Shown here piece after piece: positions 7,761-16,900 of a DNA stretch of 19,378 bases. The position numbers and the translations under genes were made by a program. Each line of letters begins with the position of its first letter. The first letter of the stretch is position 1. Origin of the DNA: Gaeumannomyces sp. JS-464 (Eukaryota; Ascomycota; Sordariomycetes; Magnaporthales; Magnaporthaceae); NCBI GenBank assembly GCA_002197995.1, contig NGZR01000021.1, positions 1 through 19,378 on the forward strand. Direction: 5' to 3'. The notes beneath the pieces are model-generated. The model saw only the letters and a list, made by a program, of their open reading frames with translations, was not told the DNA's origin and ran no database searches.

Positions 7761-10700
7761 CGTACCGTACGTAGTAGTCAAAGTAGTAGTACAGTGTGTC
7801 CGTACAGTAGGTAGTGTGGTAAACCAGTCCAAAAAAAAAGAAGGAGTAGTAGTGTCCAAAAAGTAAGTAGGTAAAAAAAACGTAAGTAGTAAACAAGTAA
7901 AACGAAGTGTCGTCGTGTGTGTGGTAAGTAGTCAGTGTGAGTAGTGTGTCCGTCAAAAAAGTGTAGGTAAAGTGAACCCCCAAAAGCGTAGTGTCGTGGT
8001 GTAACAGTAGTAGTAGTAGGTAGTAGTGCAGCAGAGTAAGTAGTAAGTAGAAAAACGTGTGCAAAGTACACCGTAAGTAAAGGGTAAGTCGTGTGTCAAA
8101 AACCCCAGTAGTAGAGACAGTAAAGTGTCACCGTACAAAAGTGTGTAAAGGTGTAAAGGGTGCCCCACAAGTGTAGCGTAAAGACAAAAGTAAAGAAAAA
8201 GTAGTGGAGAAGTAAAGGCAGTAAGTCGTGAGCGTAGTGTCCGTCGTAGTAAAAAGTAAGTGTAAGTCGTAGGTACCAGAGTCGTAGTCAGTAGTAAGTA
8301 GTACCGTCCAACACAAAGTAAAGTAAACCACGTAGAAACAAAGTCCGGTGGTGCGTAAACCGTAAAAGGTAGTACGTGTCCGTGTCGTAGTACCGTGTGA
8401 AGTGTGGTAGTGTACGTAAAGTGCACCGTAGTGTAAAGTAGTACAGCGTGCAGTGGTGAGTACAGAACGTAGTAGTGCGTAGTGTAAGTGTCGTGTGTAA
8501 GTAGTCAGGTAGGTGTCGTCAAGTGGTACGTAAAACGTGTGCAGTAGTAAGTAGGTAAGTGTACCCCGTAGTGTAAAGTACACGTAGTAAGTAGTAGGTG
8601 TAAGTAGAAGCGTGTGTAGGGTAAGTAGTAGGGTAAGAGTGTAAGTCGTAAAAAGTACCGGTAGTAAACGTGTAACGTGTCAACACAAGTACCGTGCGTA
8701 AAAGTGTAGTACGTGTCCGTCCGTAAAGGGTGAGTGTCGTACAGTGAGCGTGTGTGTAAGTAAGTCAACGTGTGTGTAAAAAGAGTAGGTGTGGAGGTGT
8801 GTGTACAGCAAAAGCGTAGTAAAGTAGTACCACAAAAGTAAAAAAAAGTGTGTGGTAGTGTAGTAAGTCAAAAGTGTGTGTGTGTGTAGAGTAAAGCACC
8901 AAAAGTCAGGTGTGGTACCCAGTGTAGTAGAGTGACAGTAGCGTAAAAGTAGAGTAAGTAAGTAAAAAGTAAAGAACCGTCAGTACGGTGTAGTGAGCAC
9001 ACAGTGTAAGTGCGTGTGTGTAGTGTGTGTCGTGTGTAAGTGTGTAGGGTGTACGTGTCAAGTGTCAGTACCGGCGTAACCGGCAAGTGTCAAAGTAAGT
9101 AGGTAAGTAGAGTGTGTAGTGTAAAGTGTGTGTGTGTAAGTAAAGTGTCAGTAGTGTGGAGTGTGTGTAGTGTGTGTGTAAGTGTGTGTAGAGTAAACCG
9201 TGTGGTGTCAGGTGTAAAGTGGTGTCGTGGTAGTGTAAACAGTGTAGTAGTAGTGCGTGCGTGTGTGTGTGTGTAAGTGCGCAAGCGTACAGAAGTAAGT
9301 CGTAAGGCGTGTGTAAGTACCGTGTGTAAGTAGGGGTAGTGTGTAGTCAAAGTAAAGGAAGTGTAGTGTGTGTAGTGCGAAGCACAAAAAGTAGTCGTGT
9401 GAAAGTGTGTAACGTACGTAGTAAAAGTAGTACAGCGTGAGTGTGGTGTGTCAAGTAAGTAAGTGTCAAGTGTGTACCACAGTCCAAGGCGTAGAAAGTG
9501 TAACAGTGTGTCCAGTGTAGGTGTCAAGTAGTCGTCGTACGTAGTGGTGTGAACAAGTAGTGGAAGTGTGTGTAAGTAAGTACAGAGTGTGTACCGTGTA
9601 GCGTAGGTGGGTAGAGTGAAGTGTACAGTAGTAGAAAGTAGTAAAAAACAGTCCAGTCACCACGTGGCGTAAACCGTGCGTAGTGTCAAGTGTAGGAGTC
9701 GTAGTAGTGTAGTGTGTGTAAGTGTAAAACGTGAAGGGTCGTAGAGTAGTGTGGGTGTGTAAGTAGTCAGGAAAAGAGTGTTGTCAGTGTGTACGGTAGG
9801 TACGTGAGTAAACCGTAAAGTGTCAGTAGAAGCGTGTGTGTAGTACAAAGTAACCGTGTGTAGTAAACCCGTGTGTGTCGTAGTCGTAGAGTGCGTCGTG
9901 TGTAGTGTGTGTAAGTGTAAGTGAAACGTGCAGTCGTGTGTAAAAAGTGGTAGTAAGTCAACCCAGTGTGTGTGGTGCGTACCCCGTGTGGGTGGTGTCG
10001 CGTAGCAGGTAGCGCGTGTACGTGCGTGTCGCAGTGAAAGTAGGTAAGCGCGTGTCGCAGTGTAAGTAACGGAGTAGTGTGTAGTCAAAAGTGAGCGTAG
10101 TGTGTGTGTGTCGTAAGTCCGTGTAAAGTGTGTGTAACGTGTAGTACGTGGTGAAGGTAGTCGTCGTCCAGTGCGTGGTGTGTACACGTAGTAGTACCAA
10201 AAAAGTCGTGTGTAACGTGTGAGTAGTAAGTAGTGTAGTGTGTGTGTGTAGTAGTGTAGTGTAGTCGTGTGTGTAGTACGTGTCGGTAGGCCGTAGGTCC
10301 CAGGCCGGTAAGGCCGGGGGGGGGCGAAAGGGTAGGTAAGTGTGTGTAAAAAGTAGCGTGTGAAGTGTGTGAGTAACCCAAGTGTGTAGTAGTGTGTAGT
10401 CACGTGTGTGTAAAAAAAGCGTAGTAGGTAAAAGAGTCCGTGTCGTGCGTGTCGTACGTAGGTCCGTGGTAACAAAAGTAAGGGGTCGTAAAACAGAGTA
10501 GGTGTGGTAGAGTACGAAGTCGTGTGTGTGTACAGTACGTAGTGTGTGCGTACGTAGTACGTAGTGTAGTGTGAGTAGGCGTACGCAGTGTAGCAGTGTA
10601 GCAGAGAAGTGAAGTGTGTGTCGTACCGTAAAACGTGGGTGTGTCCCAGCGACGTAGAGGTACACGTGTGTACGAAAGTCGTGTCAAAAAAGGTGGTGTG

Positions 10701-11737
10701 TGTGTGTGAAGAAGTGTCGAAGAACCAGTCGTACGTCGGTGTGCGTCGTGTGTGTACACCCGTGTAGTAGTGTCCAGTACACGTGGTGGTGCGTACGAAG
10801 GTAAGCACAAACAGGGTGTGTAAAAGTAAGGAGTGAGTGTGTAGAACCGCGAGTCACCCAGTAGTAGTCGTGCGTACGTAAAAGGTAGCGTGTGTGTCAG
10901 AAAGTGAAAACGTAGGTGAGTGGTGTACCAGTACCCGTGAGGTCAGTGTAAGTCAGGCCAGGTAAGTAAAAGTGTGTCGTCGTGTAGTGTACGTGTGTGT
11001 GTACGTAGAGCGTGTGTAGGGCGTGTCCCCGGGTGGTGTGGCGTCGTGTGTGTACACGTGTGAGAGTGTAAAGTGGTAGTAGTAAAAAGTAGTAGTAAAA
11101 CGTAGCGTCGTGTACGTGTGTAGTGTACGTAGAGTCCAGTAGTAAACCGTAGTGTAAGTAAAAGTAAAGGAGGCAAGTAGTACGTGTGTCAAAAAAAAGT
11201 AGTAAAACAACAAGTAGTAGTCGTAAGACCAAAAAACCGCGTAAGTAAGTAAAGGTGTCGTAACAAGTAACAGTAAGTGTAGTGTAAAGTAGGTACGTGT
11301 GTAGTAGTGTGTCAGGTAAGTGGAAGTGTGTCAAGTGTAGACAAGTAAGTGCAAGTAGGCAGTGTAGTGTAGTGTGGTGTGGTGTAAGTAGCACAAAAGT
11401 AGTAGTAGAGTAGTGTCCAGTCGTACCCCGTAAAGTAAAGTAGTCAAAAAACGTGTAAGTGTCAGTAAGTGGTGTCGTGTGGTACAAAGTGTGGAAGTGT
11501 GAGTGTACGTACGTAAAAGTCAAAGTAACGGTAGTAAGTAGTGTAAAGAGTAGTAAGTGTAAAGTGTGTAAGTAAAGAAGGTGTAGTGTAAAGCGTAGTG
11601 TGTGTGTGTGTAAGTGTAAGTGTGTGTGTGTGTGTAGTAGGTGTAAAGTCAGTAAGAAGGTGTACACGTAGAAAGTAAGTGAAGTAGTACCAAGTGTAAA
11701 GGGTAGTGTAAGTAAGTAAAGAGGAGTAAGTAACAGT
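7761..11737 (-). CDS. nad4: NADH dehydrogenase subunit 4, one group I intron
   Basis: Nad4 is a proton-pumping antiporter-like subunit in the membrane arm of respiratory complex I. Exon 1 is about 11737-11070 and exon 2 about 8980-7761. The start is ATG giving MLLSSLLLIPLIGIFII. Exon 1 continues LGVDGISI, then LLFYIFFESILPPLFLLIGL, which holds the conserved glutamate of the NuoM family, and ends near NKVRASF. Exon 2 reads GSLFLLLSILAMSSIMGTTD, then AFAVKLPTIF with the conserved lysine, KAHVESPLGGSIILAGIVLK, HAAVYLIGAFSNTIQG, and ANCGAPLTLNFVGEF. It ends at a TAG after YVGNVYIWYSR. About 460-480 residues by hand count, near the usual fungal length. A few single-base shifts (near YDLTIKKIN, MLNRIAFGG and the NFDY region) look like homopolymer errors. 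nad1 lies upstream on the same strand, so co-transcription is likely. Confidence 0.95.
9134..10862 (-). CDS. LAGLIDADG homing endonuclease in the nad4 intron
   Basis: This intron-spreading endonuclease belongs to the same subfamily as the rns-intron protein. The start ATG gives MGDRGSKSSLF, and KEQRVDGSS follows near 10720-10760. The first motif is LDPYFVTGLVEAEGSF (about 10415-10490) and the second is NWIAGLASGDGCF (about 9635-9690), each with an acidic catalytic residue. The C-terminal domain contains QHSRDIELMEMLIS, LDCGKL, FDKYPIKGIKALDY, and the end FNTEHLTEQGLSKIKNPIW, then Tyr residues and TAA at 9134. GC-rich elements are inserted in the middle (10276-10333, and GCGAAGC-type blocks near 9985-10070). 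The frame there is uncertain, with stops in the hand translation, so the protein may be inactive. Other one-base shifts are probably sequencing errors. Confidence 0.85.
10276..10333. repeat. GC-rich element inside the nad4 intron ORF
   Basis: Collapsed sequence: TACTTCGTAGGCCTAG, a GGCC-rich inverted stretch (AGGCCGTAAGGCC), then a run of about nine G and CGAAAGG. It interrupts the endonuclease ORF between the first motif domain (after YQIQAIFKITT) and the helix that should follow. It shares the ACTTCGTAG core with elements elsewhere in the window, suggesting insertion of a mobile GC cluster into the homing gene. Confidence 0.75.
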
Positions 11738-12042
11738 AAGTAGTGTGAGTGTGTAGTAAAACGTGTACAGTAGTGTGTCCGTAGTGTGTAAGTGTAAGGT
11801 AAGTAAGAAAGGTAGTCAGTCAAAAGGTAAAAGTGTACGTGTGAGTGGTAAGAAAGAGTAGTAAAAGTAGTAGTAGCGTGTGTAGTAGTCGCGCGTACGG
11901 TAGTGTAGGTAGGTACGGTAGTGTAGGTGTGGTACAGTAGTGTAGGTAGGTACGGTAGTGTAGGTAGGTAGTGGTAGTGTAGGTAGGTAGCGTACGTACG
12001 TAGTGAGTAAAGTCCGTACGTAGTGTAAAGTAAGTGCAAGTA
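11738..12042. repeat. nad1-nad4 spacer with imperfect 13-base tandem repeats
   Basis: After collapse the part at about 11890-12000 is an array of ACGTATTAGTAGT-like units, about five imperfect copies, some with CATATTAG or TTGTAC variants. It ends in AGTAGTAGCTACTACT, which is palindromic. The rest is A/T-rich leader sequence before the nad4 ATG. I see no tRNA or ORF here. Confidence 0.75.
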
Positions 12043-13423
12043 GTGTAGCGTGGTAAACAGTAGTGTAAAGCGTAGTACAGCACACAAGGGACGTAAGTAA
12101 AAGTAAGTGTGCAAAGTACAAGTGTGGGTAAGTAAGTACGTGGTGTCAACAGAAACGTCAGTCAACGTGGGTCAAACCGGTAGTGTCGTAGGGAAAGAGT
12201 GCGTCGTAGCGTCAAAGTAAAAGGTAAGTAGTCAGTGTAAAGAACGTGTGTGTAACCCCGTAGAAGTGTAAACCAGTAGTAAGTAAGTCCGTGTCGTAGA
12301 AGTCGGAGTGTACGTAAAACAAGAGTGCAGTAGTAGTGAGTGTCAACAAGGTAGTAAGTGTAAAGTCGTAGTAAAAAGAGGTGTCAGTACAGTGTAGTAG
12401 TAAGTGTAAGTGTGCGGGTAAGTGTAGTAGTAAGGTAAGTAGTCAAAGTAAGTAAAGTAACCGTCCGTAAAAAGTAGAAGTACGTGTGGTGTAAGTAGTA
12501 CACAGTCAAAACGTAGTACGTACCGGTACGTCAGCGAAAAAAAAGTACAAACACGTACGTGCAGCAGTGGTGTCAGGTCAGTAAAGTCCACGTAACAAGC
12601 GTCGTGAGTGTCGTGCGTGTCAGCGTAAAGTCAAAAGGAGCCCGTAGTGTAGGTGTGTCAGCGTAGTAGACCCAAGTAAAAAGTAGTAAGTGAAGTAGTA
12701 GGAAAGTAAAGGCAAGTAGTGAAGTCAAACAGCGTCGTGTGTGAGAGTGTCGTGGTACAAACAGGTGTAAAGTGTCAAAGTGTACCAGGTGTAACAGTAA
12801 GTAACGTGTAAGTAGTAGCGTGAACGTGTAAGTAGTGTAGGTGTCAGTAACGTAAGTAAGGTGTGAGCGTGGTACGTGTCGTAAGAGAACCAAGAAAAGC
12901 AGTAGTGTGTACGTAGTGTAGCACGTGTCAGTCCGGCGTAAGTAAAAGTGTCCAGTACGGTAGCGTAAAGAGTGAGTACAGCGTAACAGTAGTAAAAGAG
13001 TACCGTAAAGTGTAAAAGTCAGGTAAGTAGCGTAGTACCGTGGGTCCAGTAAGGGTAGTAACAGCAGTAACCGTAAGTAAAGAAAAAAGTGTAAAGGTGT
13101 AGTGTACGTGGCCCCAAAAAAAAAGAAGTGTAGTAGTGTAGAGTGTGGTGGTAGGGTGCAACAGTAGTGTCGTGTGTGTAAAAGAAGGTGTGTGTAAAGC
13201 AGTCAGCAAAGTGCCGTGGTAAGTAAACCAGTAAGTAACCAACAACAGTGTAGGGTCCGTAAGTCGTGTCGTGTGTGCAGTGTGTGCCAGTAGGTGTGTG
13301 TGTCGTCGTCGGCAACGTGGTAACAGTAAGCAACGTGCGTAGGTAAAGCGTGGAACAAGGTAGTGTAAAAGTCACGTGTCGTGAGTAAAGAGTAGTGTAA
13401 GTGGTAGGAAAAGTAGTAACAGT
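12043..13423 (-). CDS. nad1: NADH dehydrogenase subunit 1, intronless
   Basis: Nad1 is a core membrane subunit of complex I at the junction with the matrix arm, lining the quinone entry path. The collapsed frame starts MLYFPTLISLSEVILILV and continues VTVAERKTMA, QRRLGPNVVGYYGLLQAFAD, APTQSN, GYAVIPYGPGIAITDFNLG and SSLATYGILLAGWSANSKYA. It then has STAQLISYELILSSAIL, FIGSIAETNRAPFDLAEAES, ELVSGFMTEHAAVVFVFFF, AEYGSIVLMCILTSILFLGG, and RASFPRIRFDQLMSFCWTVL. It ends VPCVLYSFNTVYS and TAA. These include the ERK, RLGPN and E-rich loop (AEAESELVSGF) signatures. Trp in GWSANSK and QRAVW is encoded by TGA, showing the mitochondrial code. About 330 residues, normal length. Small indels near MAKMQRR and the C-terminal third are probably sequencing errors. 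nad4 follows about 300 raw bases downstream. Confidence 0.96.
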
Positions 13424-13985
13424 AAAAAAAAGTGTGTGTGTGTGTGTGACAGGTAGTGTCGTAAAAACGTGAGGTGAGAAGTGTGTAGGTAGTAAGTAAA
13501 GCAAAGTGGTGTGTAAAGTAAGAAGTGTAGTAAGGCGGGGGTGGCGTAAGTAACGTGTAGTGTGTACAGAGTAGTAGTCCAGTCGTAGTCCAGTGTCGGT
13601 GCCACGAAGGTAAGCAGCGGTAGGTGCGGTAGCAGCGGTAGGTGCGGTAGCAGCAGTAGCGCGTACGAAGGTAAGCAGTGGACGTCGAAGAAGTAAGTCG
13701 GTAAGTAACGTGTAAACCCGGTGTCGTGTAACGTGTAAGAGTAAAGTGTAACGTGTAACGTGTAACGTGTAACGTGTAGTCGTGTACGTGTAGTCGTACG
13801 TAGTAAGAAGTAAAGAAGTGTAGTCGGTAGTGTGTGTGTGTGTCAGTGTGTCGTGCGTACGAAGGTAAGGACGCGTACGAAGGTACGTGTCGGTACGTGT
13901 CGGTAGCAAAGCAGTCCGTGTCAGTGCAGTAGGGTACCGAGTCGTGTAGTCGGTACGTAGTGTAGTGTGTCAGTGTAAAAAGTAA
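13424..13985. repeat. cox1-nad1 spacer packed with GC palindromes and AACTT repeats
   Basis: Collapsed content includes: a palindromic cluster around 13867-13905 (GCTACGAAGTACTTCGTA followed by CTTCGTAGC); about four AACTT units at 13741-13785, with looser TTATCTTACTTATC copies after them; two direct copies of TAGTGCGTAGCAGCG at about 13617-13655, followed by GCGCTACGAAGTAAGC; and a GGCGGGG block near 13534. The two GC blocks share the TACGAAGTA core with repeats inside rns and the nad4 intron. I see no tRNA or ORF. Confidence 0.8.
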
Positions 13986-16900
13986 GTGTAGTAAAGAAGA
14001 AGTGGTAAAGGGTAAACGTGTACAAAGTGCAGTGAGGGTGTGTAGGGTGGACGTACGTGTAAGTGCGTCAGTGTCGTAAACGTAGGAGTAGCGTGTCGTA
14101 GTGTGTAAAAGTAGCGTGTGGTAAGTGGTAGTCAGGTAGTAAAACGTGAGGAGGTCAGTGTCAAGGAGTAGTCGTAGTGTAGCGGAGTGTCACCGTGTGG
14201 TAGTGTAAGTGTGAAGTAGTAGTACAAGTAGTAGTAAGAACAAGTCAAGCAGCGTACAACACGTAACAAGTAGAGTCCAAAACGTACGTGTAGTGTAAGG
14301 TGTGTCACCCGTGCAAAAGCGGTCAGGAGTAGGTCACGTGTAGTGTCGTGTCGTAGGCCAAGTGTAGTGGTGTACGTGTGTAAAGGAGTGTGTACCCGTG
14401 TGTAAGTCCCGTGTAGTGTCGTCACCAGGGGTGTCAGACGTGGTCAGTCAGTCGTGTACGTGTGTAAACGTAGTGTAGTCGTAAGTGTAGTAGTCGTAAA
14501 GGTGTAAGTCGACGGAGGACACGTCGGTGGAAGAGTGTAGTGTAGTAAAAAAAAAGTAAGTGTCGTGTCGTAGGTCGGTGTGAACGGTGTCGTGTAGTGT
14601 AAAGTAGTGTAAGTAAACGTAGTAAAAAGTAAGCGTGTCGCGTGTCAAGGTGTAACGTGTGTACAAGTGTGTACAGTGTGTGTGTCGTGTGAAAGTGTCA
14701 GTCCGTCGTGTGTGTACCGTGTAGTAAGTGTAGTGTAGCGTAGTAAGGGGAACGTAGTGTCCGTAAGTGTCCGTGTGGTAGCGGTGTAGTGTAGTACAAG
14801 TCGTGGTCAAGTAGAAGTGGTAAGTAGTGTGTACAGTGTCGTAAAGTGTGTGTACAAGTAGTCGGTGGGTGTAGAGTACGTAGTAGTGTAACCAAAGTAA
14901 CGTAGTACCGTGTAGTCGTGAAGTGTGGTAAGGAGTCGTGTGTCGAAAAAAGGTAGTGTGTACCAGTGTAGTGGTAGTGTGTCCGTGTAGTGTAGTCCGT
15001 GTGTGTGTGTCAAGGGTAGTGTGGTGTACACAACGTGTAAAGTAAACGAGGTACACAGTAACAGGTAGGAGTACACCCCGTAAGTAAGTGTGTAGTAAGT
15101 GTGTGGTGGTAACAGTCAGTACACAAAAAGTCAGTGTGTGTCGTGTAACGTGTAGGTGTAAAGGTCGTGGTGTCAGACGTGTAGGTCGTGTACCAAACAG
15201 TGTGGAGTGTAGTGTGTGTCGTGCGCAAGCGACGGAGTGTGTAGTCGTCGTAAGTGTGTGTGAGCGTAGTAAAGGCAGTCGGAGTGTGTAAGTCGTGTAG
15301 TGTAGTACAGTAGGAGTGTCAGTGTGTCACCGTGTGTGTGTGTAAGTGTGTACGTCAGTGTGTGTAAGTAAAGTGTGTGTCGTGTCCGGTAGTGGTGTGT
15401 GGTAACCCAGTACGTAGAGTCCGTGGGTACGGTGTAAGGTAGTAGTGTGTAAAAGTAGCGTAAACCAGTAGGGTGTGTGTAAAGGTCCAAGTCGTAAGAA
15501 AAGTGTGTGTCGTCGTACGTGTAAGAGTAGTGAGTCGTGTGTAGGTGACAGGTAGACGGTGTGTGTCCACAAAGTCGTCGTAAAAGTAAGTGACGGAAAA
15601 GCGTAGCAGTGACCAGTAGTGTGTGTAAGTAGTACGTGTGTGAGTAGTAGTAAACGTAGTGTGTGTGTGTCGTGTAGGAGTAGAAGGCGTGAAAGGTAAG
15701 GTACCGTAAACGGTCGTAGAGTCCAGTGTGTACACCACGTACCGTAGTAGTAGTACGTCGTACCGTGGTAAGTCGTGTAGTAAAGTCACAGTGGTAGAGT
15801 GTAGTAGCCACAGTCGTGTGTAAAGGTCGTGTGTAGTAAAGTAGTCAAACGTGTAGAAACACGTGGCGGTCAGTGAGTACACGTGTGTAACAGGGTGGTA
15901 CAAGGGGTAAAGGTGGGGAGTGTGTAGCGTAAAGTGTAGTGTAGAGGTGTGTGTGTGTAGTGTGTCAGAAGAGTGTGTAGTGTGTGGTGTGTAGTGTACG
16001 TGTTGTAGGAGTCGTGTCAGGGTGACCCGTGAAGGGTGTTGTCCGTGTGGTAGTACGTGGTGTACGTACCAGTCGGTCAGAGTAGTAGTGTGTGTACCAG
16101 TCGTGTCGTACGTAAAGAGTGTAGTGTAGTCGTGAGACGTGAAGTAACGTAAAGAAGTACAAAGACCAAAAGCAGTGGTAAAACAGAGTAAAAGTAAAAC
16201 CGAGTGTGGTAACAGTGTGTGTAGTAGTAGTCGTGTGCGTGTAAAAAGTAAAGTAAAGTGTGTAGTGGTAAGTGTCAGAAAAAAGGTAGTGTGTTGTGTG
16301 GTGTGTAAGTGTGTGTCGGTAGTGTAAAGTACGTGTGTGTAAGTACGTACGTCCGTGCGTAGGTAGCCGCCGCCCAGAGGGGTCGACGTGTCGCAGAGCA
16401 AAAGTAGTACGTGTAACAGTAGTCACGTAGTGGTGTAAGTGTGGACGTAGTGTCGTGTGTCAACGTGTGTAAAGGTGTGCAACACGGTAGTAGGTCGTCG
16501 TGAGGAGTCCGTCAGAAAGTGTAAAGTACACAGTAGTACGGTAGTGTACGTCGTGGAGTGTGTCCGTGCGTAAGTGTGGTCGTAGTGTAGTAAGTGCCGT
16601 AAAAGTGTAAAGTAGGCGGTGTGTGTAGCAGTACAGGTGGTGTGGTAGTGTAAGTGTCAGTAGTCACGTAGTGCAAAAAAGGCCGTACGTGGTAAACCGT
16701 AAGAAAGTGGTGTGCGGTGTGTAGGCGCACGCAGTGTGTGTGTAGTGTGTAGTCGTGTGTGTAACGTAGTAGTAGTGTGTGTACCAGTGTAGTGAGAAGT
16801 GTGTCCAGTGTGTGTCAAGTAAGAACGTGTGTGTAAGTGAAGTAAAAGGTGTGTACGTGTGTAGCAGTAGTGTGTCAAAGCGTGTGTAGAGTACACCAGT

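Larger units (their letters stand above)
8981..11069 (-). other. Group I intron in nad4 with LAGLIDADG ORF
   Basis: The intron interrupts nad4 between ...FYIHL and GSLFLLL. Joining ATACATTT to AGGTTCTTT restores the frame (His-Leu-Gly-Ser). The upstream exon ends in T and the intron ends in G, as expected for group I. Near its 5' end (about 10990-11035) is ACCGGGGAAGCCCTAAAGCT, a block typical of fungal group I introns. The 3' portion (about 9000-9110) has a hairpin GCCGGTTAGCCGGT. The ORF fills most of the remainder. Confidence 0.85.
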
